From: Polaromonas sp. A23
GTDB lineage: Bacteria; Pseudomonadota; Gammaproteobacteria; Burkholderiales; Burkholderiaceae_C
Direction: 5' to 3'
Length of the DNA stretch: 64,000 nucleotides
Assembly (NCBI RefSeq): GCF_002001015.1
Contig: NZ_MUNO01000016.1
Span: 1-64,000, forward strand
Shown: in pieces, positions 9,312 to 18,020 of the stretch
Position numbering within the stretch: position 1 is the first letter of the stretch
How the letters are laid out: every line of letters begins with the position of its first letter
The notes under the pieces: generated by a model
Told to the model about the DNA's origin: nothing
Seen by the model: the letters and a program-made list of their open reading frames with translations, nothing else
Databases searched by the model: none
Translations under genes and position numbers: made by a program

Positions 9312-10445
9312 ATGGCCCGGGTTTCCACGTTGTCGGGTACCCGCGTGCCTGCCGGGCCGCGTGAGAATGCTGTAGTTGGCATCCCCAGCCTTGCCGGAGC
9401 GAGCTTTTCCAACCGTATCGTGCGCTGGCAGGAAAGCCATGGCCGCAACAGCCTGCCCTGGCAGAACACCCGCGATCCTTACCGCGTCTGGCTGTCTGAA
9501 ATCATGCTTCAGCAGACCCAGGTGGCGACGGTGCTGGATTACTACACACGGTTTCTGCAGCGTTTCCCGGCAGTGGCAGACCTGGCCGCTGCGGAGCCCG
9601 ACGAAGTGCTGGGGTTGTGGAGCGGCTTGGGCTACTACAGCCGGGCCCGCAACCTGCACCGCTGCGCGCAGGACGTGGTGCGTCTGCATGGGGGCGAGTT
9701 TCCGCGCACCGCCGCGTTGCTGCAGACCCTGCCCGGCATCGGTCCTTCAACAGCAGCAGCGATTGCATCTTTTTGCTTTTCCGAGCGGGTGGCGATTCTG
9801 GATGGCAATGTCAAACGGGTGCTGACACGGGTTACCGCGTTTGCGGGCGATCTGTCGTCGAGCGCGCAGGAGCGCGCGCTTTGGGAAGTCGCTACTTCGC
9901 TCTTGCCGCGCCGTAACCTGGCTGAGGCCATGCCGCGCTACACCCAGGGGGTGATGGACCTGGGCGCCACGATTTGCACGACACGCCAGCCGTCGTGTCT
10001 CCTGTGCCCGGTGCAGGGCATGTGCCGCGGCCTGGCCGGTGGCGCGCCGGAAATTTACCCCGTCAAGACTCGCAAGCTCAAGCGCAGTGCGCAGTCGCTG
10101 TCCTTGCTGTGGGCGGAAAAGGCTGACGGTTCGGTGTGGCTGGAGCGCCGGCCATCGCCCGGCATCTGGGGTGGCCTTTACTGCTTTCCTGTGTTCAGCA
10201 GTGAAGACGCGCTGCTGGACATGTTGCCCATGCCATGGCGGGCACGTTTGACGGCTGTCCAGCCCTTTGTGCACGTGCTGACCCACAAGGACTTGCGCTT
10301 GTCGCCCATGGTGTTGGCCTTGTCGGCCAGGGAGGCCAAATCGAAGGGCTTGCCAGGCGAGGGTGCCTGGTTTTCGCCTGCTGAATGGCAAGGCTTGGGG
10401 CTGCCGGCCCCGATCAGAAGGCTGCTGGAACAGCGTTTGGGCTGA
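9312..10445 (+). CDS. mutY: A/G-specific adenine glycosylase
   Basis: Excises adenine mispaired with 8-oxoguanine. Catalytic Glu lies in LSEIMLQQTQV, the helix-hairpin-helix reads LPGIGPSTAAAIAS, the catalytic Asp is in ILDGNVKRVL, and the 4Fe-4S loop is C-x6-C-x2-C-x5-C (CTTRQPSCLLCPVQGMC). A C-terminal NUDIX-like domain with WGGLYCFPVF and HVLTHKDL reads the 8-oxoG base. The first ~30 residues are not conserved-looking, so a later start is possible. Length 377 residues. Confidence 0.96.
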   Translation: MARVSTLSGTRVPAGPRENAVVGIPSLAGASFSNRIVRWQESHGRNSLPWQNTRDPYRVWLSEIMLQQTQVATVLDYYTRFLQRFPAVADLAAAEPDEVLGLWSGLGYYSRARNLHRCAQDVVRLHGGEFPRTAALLQTLPGIGPSTAAAIASFCFSERVAILDGNVKRVLTRVTAFAGDLSSSAQERALWEVATSLLPRRNLAEAMPRYTQGVMDLGATICTTRQPSCLLCPVQGMCRGLAGGAPEIYPVKTRKLKRSAQSLSLLWAEKADGSVWLERRPSPGIWGGLYCFPVFSSEDALLDMLPMPWRARLTAVQPFVHVLTHKDLRLSPMVLALSAREAKSKGLPGEGAWFSPAEWQGLGLPAPIRRLLEQRLG

Positions 10446-10451
10446 TTTTCA

Positions 10452-10521
10452 GCTTTTTATGATTGAAAAGTGCCGCTAGCCCTTTAAATACGGGCGTAAG
10501 CAGCTATTAAAACAATAGCGA
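10452..10521 (-). repeat. Dispersed repeat copy between mutY and rapZ
   Basis: Minus-strand orientation. It shares with the copy at 24994 a TAATAGCT head, a CGCCCGTATT core and a GGGCTAG-GGCACTTTT tail, about 85% alike by eye. It sits between the convergent mutY and rapZ stops. Confidence 0.75.
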
Positions 10522-10555
10522 ATCGAATGACGAGCTGACCCCTGACGGGGGAGGG

Positions 10556-11446
10556 CTACAACGCGCCGTCAAGCTCCCGGTGGCGCTTGAGCGTGACCCA
10601 GTGCGGATTGAAAGCCCGAGCCAGCTGTTCAACCAGATAGACCGAGCGGTGCTGGCCGCCCGTGCAGCCGATGGCCACGGTTACATAGCTGCGGTGGTCA
10701 CGAGCAAGTGCCTGCAGCCAATGGGCAATGAACTGTTCGATATGGCGGAACATGTCGCCAACTTCTGGATGGCTTTGCAGGTAGCTCACCACCGCTTCGT
10801 CCTTGCCCGTCAGGTTGCGCAACGCCGGCTCGTAGTGCGGGTTGGGCAGCATGCGCACGTCAAACACGTAGTCGGCATCGACCGGTACGCCGCGCTTGAA
10901 GGCGAAGGATTCGAACACCAGCGTCAGCTGGGTGGCGGGCGAGGAAATCAGGGCCTTCACATAACCCTGCAACTGGGATGCGCGAATCATGCTGGTATCG
11001 ATGACATGGGCATGTTCGCGCATGTCGCCGAGCAGTTCGCGCTCTTCGTCAATGGCATCGACCAGCGCACGCTGCTGGTCGGAGTCGTCGCGCCGCGACA
11101 GCGGGTGCAGGCGGCGGGTTTCCGAGAAACGCCTCACCAGCGTGTCGTTGCTGGCGTCAAGGAAGATGGACTGCACGGCCACCCCTTGCTCCCGCATCTG
11201 CGCGAGCTGAAGCGGCACCAGTGGCAGCGAGGTGGCGCTGCGCACATCCATGGCAATGGCCACTTTGCTGGCGCCGTGCTGTTTTTCCAGAGCAACAAAA
11301 GGCAGCAGCAATTCCGGCGGGAGGTTGTCAACGCAGTAGTAGCCCGCGTCTTCCAGCGCATGCAGCGCAACAGACTTGCCCGAACCGGACATGCCGGTGA
11401 TGAGCACCATGTCCAGGTCGGGCGCGGGATCGGCCGTTGCGCTCAT
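10556..11446 (-). CDS. rapZ: RNase adapter protein RapZ (P-loop NTPase)
   Basis: In enterobacteria RapZ delivers the small RNA GlmZ to RNase E; in other groups the target is uncertain. The 296-residue protein has Walker A GMSGSGKS near residue 18, DNLPPELL, the SCTRRLHP-like [11 protein letters not shown] segment, and the C-terminal [12 protein letters not shown]-type signature ([12 protein letters not shown]). It is downstream of recN with a 4-bp ATGA overlap, so nadK, recN and rapZ form one minus-strand unit. Confidence 0.95.
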   Translation of the reverse strand: MSATADPAPDLDMVLITGMSGSGKSVALHALEDAGYYCVDNLPPELLLPFVALEKQHGASKVAIAMDVRSATSLPLVPLQLAQMREQGVAVQSIFLDASNDTLVRRFSETRRLHPLSRRDDSDQQRALVDAIDEERELLGDMREHAHVIDTSMIRASQLQGYVKALISSPATQLTLVFESFAFKRGVPVDADYVFDVRMLPNPHYEPALRNLTGKDEAVVSYLQSHPEVGDMFRHIEQFIAHWLQALARDHRSYVTVAIGCTGGQHRSVYLVEQLARAFNPHWVTLKRHRELDGAL

Positions 11447-13086
11447 TGCCCTAGCATTTCCTTGGCGTGGGCCAGTGTGGTGCCGGAAAGCTTCTCACCG
11501 CCCAGCATGCGGGCGACCTCGGCAACCCGTTGCTCGCTGTGAACCAGCTCGACCGTGCTGACGGTCTGGCCCTTGTCGGCCCGTTTGGCAACCATCAGGT
11601 GATGGTCAGCGCATGCGGCAACCTGGGGCAGGTGGGTGACCGCCATGACTTGCCTGTCTTTGCCGAGCTGCTTCATCAGGCGGCCTACGGTTTCGGCGAC
11701 GGCGCCACCAACGCCCGAGTCCACCTCGTCAAAAATAAGCGTCTGCGCCTGCCCGAGCTGGCTGGTGGTGACGGCAATGGCCAGTGCAATGCGCGACAGC
11801 TCGCCACCCGAAGCCACCTTGCCGACAGGGCGCGGTGTGCTACCGCTGTGGCCGGCCACCAGAAACTCCGCCTGCTCCAGCCCGTGTTGTGCGGGCTGCT
11901 CAAGCTTGGCAAGTACCACTTCAAATTTGCCGCCTTGCATGCCCAAGCCCTGCATGGCCTGGGTGATGGCCTTGGCCAGCAGCGGCGCCGCCTTGGCGCG
12001 GGCTTTGGAGACGATTTTTGCTTCTTCCAGGTAGGCCGCTTTGGCGAGTTGTTCGGTTTTTTCCAGGCCCACCAGGTCGGCCGCGGCATCCAGCTTTTGC
12101 AGCTCGCTGCGCCATGAAGCGAGCAGCTCCGGCAGCTCGGCCGGCGTGCGTTTGTAGCGGCGCGCCAGGCTGACCCACAGCGAGAGGCGCTCATCCAGCT
12201 CGGCCAGCCGCTGCGGCTCAAGCTCGGCATGCCGGGCATAGCCGTGCAGCGAGTGCACCGCGTCTTCAATCTGCGCCAGCGCGCTGCTCAAAACCTCGGT
12301 CAGCCCTTTGAATTCGGGTTCAATGTGCTCCTGATTTTGTAGCGCGGTGAGCGCGCGGCCCAGCAGCGCGGCGGCGTTGTCGTCGGACTCCTGCAGCGCA
12401 TCCACCGCGGTCTGCACCGCGTCACGCAGGGACTGCACGTTGGAGAGCCGGCTGTGTTGGGTATTGAGCTCGTCCCACTCGTGGTCGCCAGGAGCCAGCT
12501 TGTCCAGTTCGCCGATCTGCCAGACCAGGCGCTCACGTTCACGCTGCAGGCTGTCCTGCGCATCACGTGCGTCAAGCAAAGCCTTATGTGCGCTGCGCCA
12601 GGCTTGCCACGAGGGTGTCAGGGGCTGCTCCGGCACGCCGGCATAGGCGTCCAGCAACCCACGCACTGCATCGGGACGCGTCAGGCTTTGCCAGGCGTGC
12701 TGGCCGTGGATGTCCACCAACAAATCAGCAATTTCCCGCAGCTGTGTGGCGGTGGCCGGGCTGCCGTTGATCCAGGCTCGGCTTTTCCCTTGCGCATCAA
12801 TGGTTCGGCGCAGCAGCAAATCGTCTTCAGAGGCAAAGCCAGCCTGGTCCAGCCAGCCAGCCAATTGGGCCGGCGCATCGAAGGTGACGCTGATCTCGCA
12901 ACGTTGGGCGCCTTCGCGCACCACGCCGGCATCAGCACGGGCACCCAGTGCCAGTTGCAACGCATCAATCAGTATAGATTTACCGGCGCCGGTTTCACCG
13001 GTGAGCACGGTGAAACCACTTTCCAGGTCCAGCGCCAGCTCGCGCACGATGACAAAGTCGCGCAGGGCGATGCTTTTAAGACTCAT
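11443..13086 (-). CDS. recN: DNA repair protein RecN
   Basis: SMC-like ATPase recruited to double-strand breaks. The 547-residue protein has an N-terminal Walker A GETGAGKS near residue 31, a central coiled-coil region (about 150-370), and a C-terminal ABC signature ([13 protein letters not shown]) with Walker [14 protein letters not shown]. It overlaps nadK at its start and rapZ at its stop by 4 bp each. No LexA box was recognised, since the promoter is likely shared from upstream of nadK. Confidence 0.97.
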   Translation of the reverse strand: MSLKSIALRDFVIVRELALDLESGFTVLTGETGAGKSILIDALQLALGARADAGVVREGAQRCEISVTFDAPAQLAGWLDQAGFASEDDLLLRRTIDAQGKSRAWINGSPATATQLREIADLLVDIHGQHAWQSLTRPDAVRGLLDAYAGVPEQPLTPSWQAWRSAHKALLDARDAQDSLQRERERLVWQIGELDKLAPGDHEWDELNTQHSRLSNVQSLRDAVQTAVDALQESDDNAAALLGRALTALQNQEHIEPEFKGLTEVLSSALAQIEDAVHSLHGYARHAELEPQRLAELDERLSLWVSLARRYKRTPAELPELLASWRSELQKLDAAADLVGLEKTEQLAKAAYLEEAKIVSKARAKAAPLLAKAITQAMQGLGMQGGKFEVVLAKLEQPAQHGLEQAEFLVAGHSGSTPRPVGKVASGGELSRIALAIAVTTSQLGQAQTLIFDEVDSGVGGAVAETVGRLMKQLGKDRQVMAVTHLPQVAACADHHLMVAKRADKGQTVSTVELVHSEQRVAEVARMLGGEKLSGTTLAHAKEMLGQ

Positions 13087-13964
13087 GCCACACCTTCATT
13101 CCAGTGAAGTTTTTTCCTCAGGGTATCAAAGTAGCTCCAGCCTTTGGGATGCAAAAACCGCATCTGGTACTCCGAACGCCGCACCGTGATGCGGTCGCCG
13201 TGCAACAGGCTGGCCAGCGACTGCATGTCGAAATTGGCGCTGGCATCGCGGCCTGAGACAATTTCCACGGTGATCTCACCGGTGTCAGGCAGCACGATGG
13301 GCCGGTTCGACAGCGTGTGGGGAGCAATAGGCACCATCACCCAACCCGAAATGGAAGGATGCAAGAGCGGCCCGCCCGCCGACAGCGCATAGGCGGTGGA
13401 TCCTGTGGGTGTGGCGATGATCAGGCCGTCGGCGCGCTGGTTGGCCACAAAGCGGCCATCAACTTCCACCCGGAGTTCGACCATGCCCGCCGATGCGCCG
13501 CGGTTGACCACCACGTCGTTCATGGCGGTGGCGCTGAAGACGCAGCGGCCGTCGCGCACCACTTCGGCCTGAATCATCCAGCGCCGGTCTTCCTCGTATT
13601 CACCACGCAGCATGGGCCCGAGAGCCGTCTGGAAATCCTCGAAAGCGATGTCGGTGATGAAGCCCAGGCGCCCCTGGTTGACGCCCACCAGCGGCACACC
13701 GAACTGGGCCAGCTGCCGGCCAATGCCCAGCATGGTCCCGTCACCCCCGACCACCAGCGCCAGGTCGCAATGCGCACCGACGGCGGCCACGTCAAGCACC
13801 GGGTATTGCGTCAGGCCGGTGTTGCTGGCGGTGTCTCTTTCGAGCGCGACCTCGCAACCCTGCGTATGCAAAAACTGCGCAATTTCCTCCAGCGCCGAGC
13901 GGGATCCCTGCGCGTGGTACTTCCCGATCAGGGCGACGTGACGAAATTGCGACTTCATCGTCAA
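13083..13964 (-). CDS. nadK: NAD kinase
   Basis: Phosphorylates NAD to NADP. The 293-residue protein contains the GGDGT motif ([13 protein letters not shown]), NQGRLGF, the NE/D-like motif [10 protein letters not shown] and [19 protein letters not shown], all diagnostic. [10 protein letters not shown], two codons in, is an alternative start. Divergent from hrcA across 42 bp, so the two promoters must overlap; recN follows with overlap. Confidence 0.96.
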   Translation of the reverse strand: MTMKSQFRHVALIGKYHAQGSRSALEEIAQFLHTQGCEVALERDTASNTGLTQYPVLDVAAVGAHCDLALVVGGDGTMLGIGRQLAQFGVPLVGVNQGRLGFITDIAFEDFQTALGPMLRGEYEEDRRWMIQAEVVRDGRCVFSATAMNDVVVNRGASAGMVELRVEVDGRFVANQRADGLIIATPTGSTAYALSAGGPLLHPSISGWVMVPIAPHTLSNRPIVLPDTGEITVEIVSGRDASANFDMQSLASLLHGDRITVRRSEYQMRFLHPKGWSYFDTLRKKLHWNEGVA

Positions 13965-14006
13965 ATTACATCACAACATCCGTGACAAGCTTCGTAGAAT
14001 GGCTTC

Positions 14007-15026
14007 ATGCTTGATGAACGCGCCCGACTGTTGTTAAAAGCGCTTGTAGAGCGCTACATCGCCGACGGTCAGCCGGTCGGCTCGCGCACCCTGTCCAAAG
14101 CATCCGGGTTGGACCTGTCTCCTGCGACCATACGCAACGTCATGAGCGACCTGGAAGACCTGGGCCTGATCGTCAGTCCGCACACGTCGGCCGGGCGCAT
14201 ACCCACCGCCCGGGGTTACCGCCTGTTCGTCGACACCATGCTGACCATGCAGAAAGACCAGTATTCGGCCTTGGGTGCCATGGGTGCCCCGCGTCTGGCG
14301 CCGGACCAGCCGCAGAAGGTTTTCAGCAACGCAGCCAATATCCTGTCAAACCTGTCGCAGTTTGTCGGCGTTGTCATGGCCCCGCGCCGCACGTCGGTGT
14401 TTCGCCACATTGAATTCCTGCGACTGTCCGAGAAACGCATCCTCGTCATCATTGTTTCGCCCGACGGCGACGTGCAGAACCGGGTCATCTTCACCGAGAC
14501 CGACTACACCCAGAGCCAGCTCATTGAGGCAGCGAATTTTCTCAATTCGCACTATGCGGGCATGGCGATAGAGGAAGTGCGGGAGCGCTTGCAAAACGAA
14601 GTCGAAGCACTGCGCGGGGAGATTGCCAGTCTGATGCAGGCGGCGGTGCAGGTGAGTTCGGAAGCGATTGAAGCGCGTGACGAGGTGGTGATTTCCGGCG
14701 AACGTAATCTCCTGACGGTGAGCGACTTTTCCAGTGACATGGGTAATCTGCGCAAACTGTTCGACCTGTTCGAGCAGAAAGCCCAGCTCATGCGCCTGCT
14801 TGACGTGTCCAGCCGCGCCGAAGGCGTGCGCATCTATATCGGCGGTGAAAGCCAGGTGGTGCCCTACCAGGAACTGTCCATCGTGACCGCGCCCTACGAG
14901 GTGGATGGCAAAGTGGTGGGCACCCTCGGCGTGATCGGCCCCATGCGCATGCCCTACGAAAAGATGATCCAGATCGTCGACATCACCGCCAAGATGGTCA
15001 GCAGCGCGCTCAGCCACAGCAAGTAG
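14007..15026 (+). CDS. hrcA: Heat-inducible transcription repressor HrcA
   Basis: Winged-helix repressor that binds CIRCE elements upstream of groESL in many bacteria. The 339-residue protein has an N-terminal wHTH with [20 protein letters not shown], then [16 protein letters not shown], a GAF-like middle domain, and the C-terminal [11 protein letters not shown] segment. No dnaK or grpE is near it, and I see no CIRCE inverted repeat in its short upstream region. Confidence 0.96.
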   Translation: MLDERARLLLKALVERYIADGQPVGSRTLSKASGLDLSPATIRNVMSDLEDLGLIVSPHTSAGRIPTARGYRLFVDTMLTMQKDQYSALGAMGAPRLAPDQPQKVFSNAANILSNLSQFVGVVMAPRRTSVFRHIEFLRLSEKRILVIIVSPDGDVQNRVIFTETDYTQSQLIEAANFLNSHYAGMAIEEVRERLQNEVEALRGEIASLMQAAVQVSSEAIEARDEVVISGERNLLTVSDFSSDMGNLRKLFDLFEQKAQLMRLLDVSSRAEGVRIYIGGESQVVPYQELSIVTAPYEVDGKVVGTLGVIGPMRMPYEKMIQIVDITAKMVSSALSHSK

Positions 15027-15055
15027 CGACGCCTTACAATCTGCGCTGGCGACGT

Positions 15056-15132
15056 GGGGCGTTAGCTCAGTTGGTTAGAGCAGAGGACTCATAATCCTTT
15101 GGTCCACAGTTCAAGTCTGTGACGCCCTACCA
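15056..15132 (+). tRNA. tRNA-Met (anticodon CAT)
   Basis: Acceptor stem 15056-15062 pairs with 15122-15128, CCA is encoded at 15130-15132, and the anticodon loop CTCATAA gives CAT. An elongator Met tRNA is most likely; a lysidine-modified Ile tRNA also has CAT, but the body looks like tRNA-Met. Its last 34 bases are duplicated 2.1 kb downstream, marking an insertion site. Confidence 0.95.
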
Positions 15133-15134
15133 CC
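15101..15134 (+). repeat. Direct repeat, left copy (tRNA-Met 3' end)
   Basis: Thirty-four bases from the tRNA-Met variable loop through CCA and two further bases are repeated exactly at 17234-17267. This is the pattern of tRNA attachment sites (attL/attR) flanking an integrated element. Confidence 0.9.
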
Positions 15135-15143
15135 TTGTACGTG

Positions 15144-15177
15144 CGCCCCAGACCCAGCGTTGGGTCTGGGGCGTTTC
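15144..15177 (+). terminator. Rho-independent terminator after tRNA-Met
   Basis: A perfect 13-bp stem (15144-15156 with 15161-15173), a 4-base loop and a trailing TTTCT. The gap from here to 15402 holds no gene that I can see; it is AT-richer than the core and probably carries the promoter of the next gene. Confidence 0.85.
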
Positions 15178-15402
15178 TACGATGGTTCATCACGTTTTTG
15201 TAGATACGCTGACCGCAGGCGGACCTTCAGAGTAAATACGCATCTGGGCTTCTCATACTGTTCTTGAACTCTGACACCAGCCAAGACGATTGCATGCAAA
15301 CTGAGCTCTTAAGAGGTTTTAGCGGTCGAAGGCCTCGGCAGATGGTGTACTGATCGTGAATTCGAGGGTGATTGGACGAAAAATACATTTCGGAGGGATT
15401 GC

Positions 15403-17142
15403 GTGAAAAATAAGTTTTTCTTCAAGATGACAGGCGGTTTTCTGTCAGTCATTCTGATGTGTTCAGCGCCATCAGATAGCTCGGGGCAATCTGCTCGTAT
15501 CCGTCCCACCGTCGAACTTACATCACCTGATTCGACAAGCAATTTTTTATCGAATTGTAAAATCCGTAAAGACGAACTCGAACGATGGATCGGGAGTTGC
15601 GACTATGGCGTTAATCCCTATAAAGCGCCTCCCAAGACCTTCATTCAAACTTCGCCTTTCACCATTGATTTCAACTGGGTTCTCAAAGACGACTCAGGTC
15701 GGATACTCAAAGATGGTGAGGGGAATGTCACTAAAGACCTATTTGCCACAGGCTATTCGACTGTGGTCGAGCGTGGGATAGGGCGTGTCCGTGGTGAGCT
15801 TCGTCCTGCTATCGACTCGTACGGAAATGTGGCATTCAACACAAAATCCGTGACAGCAGATTTGGTACTCAGAGATCCCCTTGACGCCAGGAAGCCAAGA
15901 GTCGTTCTTGCCAGTCAAGAAATCGCACTAAGCATAAATTGGCCGGATAGAGATACCTATAACAGGGAAATCGAAGTTAAAACTCGTGAGCCATCCACAG
16001 TCCTGAAGCACGCTGTGGAGTTGATCGATTCAGATCGGCGTGAGCAAGTTGATGCTGCAAAAAGTCTTTTAGAGCGATTGCTTTTGAAAGACCCTAAATT
16101 TGCCGCAGCATACTTGGAGTTGGCCCGCATCGCGATGAAAACGAACTGGGGACCTGAAGGCTTCCGCCAAGCAGAGAGACTAATTTCTTCCACGCTGCAA
16201 CTTCAACCGGGCAGCTTGAATGCGCTGGTGCTTCAAGGATACGTTTATTCCCATCAGGGACGGTTTAAAGAAGCGGAGACTGCCTTTCGTGAGGCGAATA
16301 AGCCGGAGTTAAAAAATCTCTGGCTTTGGTCAAATTGGGGAGAGATGTTGGTTAAGCAAGGAAAAGTTGATGCTGCTATTCCTATGTACAGGAAAGCAAT
16401 TGAACACCCACCCACGAATGACACTTATGACCGAGCTCGCATTGACGCGTATGACAATCTGCTTTCGATATTAGGGTCGCGCAAAGATATCGATGGAATG
16501 GAAGGGCTTCATAAGCGTAGAGCAAAGGAGTACGGGGTTAATACTTGTTATGGTGCCGACTATGCTCTTTTTAGGCTCATGTTTAGAGGTGAAACGGCAG
16601 ATGCTATTTCTTTAGCTGAAGAGTCGATCCAAGCTGGATGTAACGAGAAAGTAGCGAACAGAGTACTTGCGTATGCTTTTTACACCGCTTGGGGACTAAG
16701 CAAAGGCAAAGAGCGAAATGATCTCCTGAATCGTGCCCAAGTTTATTTACCAGCGGACGCTGGTGTTCTGTATGGTTTGTCGACAAGCGAGCACACTTTG
16801 GCGGCCGTGAAAAAGCTGATTGGTATTGGCGAGCCGGTGGATCAACTTGATAACCGCAACATGAATGCATTGGCTTACGCGCTTGATGGTCGTGACCACA
16901 ATGCGGCGACCAGACTAATGCGGCTCGGAGCCAAGCCTGAAACGACGGTCGGCAATCAAGGCATCCCGGTAGCACTTATTCCCTTACTTTCAAAAGACTA
17001 TGAGGGTATTCGATTGCTGAGAAAGCTCGGTGTTGATTATTCGAGAATCCAGTTCCAGGGCGCCACTGCTGTTGAAATTGCCAGAAGAATTGGGGATCCA
17101 AAACTTGTAGAAGCTCTTAATATTAAGGAGTCACGGGTTTGA
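15403..17142 (+). CDS. Exported TPR protein with ankyrin-like C-terminus
   Basis: A 579-residue protein with GTG start preceded by a strong CGGAGGG box. The N-terminus has a signal-like hydrophobic stretch (FLSVILMCSAPS). Residues about 50-190 form a domain I do not recognise; residues about 210-350 carry TPR-like repeats (LQPGSLNALVLQGYVYSHQG); the last ~80 residues resemble ankyrin repeats (ALDGRDHNAATRLMRLGAKP). Base composition is clearly AT-richer than the neighbours. It is the only gene of the islet bounded by the 34-bp tRNA-Met repeats, so it is probably horizontally acquired. Function unknown. Confidence 0.75.
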   Translation: MKNKFFFKMTGGFLSVILMCSAPSDSSGQSARIRPTVELTSPDSTSNFLSNCKIRKDELERWIGSCDYGVNPYKAPPKTFIQTSPFTIDFNWVLKDDSGRILKDGEGNVTKDLFATGYSTVVERGIGRVRGELRPAIDSYGNVAFNTKSVTADLVLRDPLDARKPRVVLASQEIALSINWPDRDTYNREIEVKTREPSTVLKHAVELIDSDRREQVDAAKSLLERLLLKDPKFAAAYLELARIAMKTNWGPEGFRQAERLISSTLQLQPGSLNALVLQGYVYSHQGRFKEAETAFREANKPELKNLWLWSNWGEMLVKQGKVDAAIPMYRKAIEHPPTNDTYDRARIDAYDNLLSILGSRKDIDGMEGLHKRRAKEYGVNTCYGADYALFRLMFRGETADAISLAEESIQAGCNEKVANRVLAYAFYTAWGLSKGKERNDLLNRAQVYLPADAGVLYGLSTSEHTLAAVKKLIGIGEPVDQLDNRNMNALAYALDGRDHNAATRLMRLGAKPETTVGNQGIPVALIPLLSKDYEGIRLLRKLGVDYSRIQFQGATAVEIARRIGDPKLVEALNIKESRV

Positions 17143-17233
17143 TTGTTCGGCGCACAAGCGCAATGGCCTAGCTGACTGCCAAAGTCGCGCTTTCACGATC
17201 AGTCCCCCGTCTGCCGCCGCAAAGTAAAAAGCA

Positions 17234-17267
17234 GGTCCACAGTTCAAGTCTGTGACGCCCTACCACC
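17234..17267 (+). repeat. Direct repeat, right copy (partial tRNA-Met)
   Basis: Exact copy of 15101-15134 without the rest of the tRNA. It lies just upstream of the tRNA-Arg promoter and marks the right boundary of a 2133-bp islet. It cannot itself form a tRNA. Confidence 0.9.
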
Positions 17268-17280
17268 CACCAAAATAGGC

Positions 17281-17286
17281 TATAAT
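17281..17286 (+). promoter_or_regulatory. Probable -10 element of tRNA-Arg
   Basis: A perfect TATAAT lies 11 bp before the mature tRNA-Arg 5' end, immediately right of the duplicated tRNA-Met tail. No strong -35 is visible. Confidence 0.55.
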
Positions 17287-17296
17287 TTAAGGCTTA

Positions 17297-17373
17297 GCGG
17301 CTGTAGCTCAGTTGGATAGAGTACTTGGCTACGAACCAAGGGGTCGTGGGTTCAATTCCTGCCAGCCGCACCA
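17297..17373 (+). tRNA. tRNA-Arg (anticodon ACG)
   Basis: Acceptor stem 17297-17303 pairs with 17363-17369 and CCA is encoded at 17371-17373. The anticodon stem CTTGG/CCAAG encloses CTACGAA, so the anticodon is ACG, read as ICG after editing. The T-arm GGTTCAATTCC is intact. Confidence 0.97.
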
Positions 17374-17380
17374 AACGTCA

Positions 17381-17413
17381 AGCCCTGGAACTGCAAGGTT
17401 CCAGGGCTTTTTC
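17381..17413 (+). terminator. Terminator after tRNA-Arg
   Basis: Perfect 10-bp stem (17381-17390 with 17399-17408), 8-base loop, followed by a T run. Confidence 0.85.
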
Positions 17414-17459
17414 GTTACGATGTCCCGATCTGGAACACGTTGGACTGCCCCAAGCTCCC

Positions 17460-18020
17460 ATGAGCAAAGCCTTCACCAAAGAAACCGACGCTGACGACGA
17501 TGAAGACCTCGCGCTTCCACCGTTGCCTGCGGGCGGCAAAAACTACATCACGCCTGCAGGATATGCCCGGCTTAAATCCGAGTTGCTGGACTTGATCGAC
17601 AACGAGCGGCCCAAGGTGGTGGAAGTGGTTCACTGGGCTGCCAGCAATGGTGACCGCTCCGAAAACGGCGACTACCACTACGGAAAAAAGCGCCTGCGTG
17701 AAATTGATCGGCGAATCCGTTTTTTGACCAAGCGTCTTGAAATTGCCGAAATTTCAGACCCTGCCGTACACCATGGGAACGACCAGGTTTTTTTTGGCGC
17801 GACGGTGACCTACGCCGATGAAAGTGGCGCGGCCCAGACCGTGACCATTCTTGGCATCGATGAAGCCGACAGTGGGTTGAACCAGGTAAGCTGGATTTCG
17901 CCGATCGCCCGCGCCTTGCTTAAAGCCAGGGTGGGGGATGAGGTGAAACTTGCAACGCCCGGCGGTCTCAAGGACATTGAGATCATGGAGGTCAGTTACC
18001 CGCCTCCGGCAAGCGCCTAA
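17460..18020 (+). CDS. greB: Transcription elongation factor GreB
   Basis: Rescues backtracked RNA polymerase by stimulating transcript cleavage. The 186-residue protein has the coiled-coil tip motif GDRSENGDYHYGKKRLREID carrying the catalytic acidic residues, then the C-terminal FKBP-like domain (VSWISPIARALLKARVGDEV). The GreB-type KKRLREIDRRI sequence separates it from GreA. An N-terminal acidic extension of about 35 residues precedes the domain. The stop overlaps the convergent spoT stop by 4 bp. Confidence 0.93.
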   Translation: MSKAFTKETDADDDEDLALPPLPAGGKNYITPAGYARLKSELLDLIDNERPKVVEVVHWAASNGDRSENGDYHYGKKRLREIDRRIRFLTKRLEIAEISDPAVHHGNDQVFFGATVTYADESGAAQTVTILGIDEADSGLNQVSWISPIARALLKARVGDEVKLATPGGLKDIEIMEVSYPPPASA

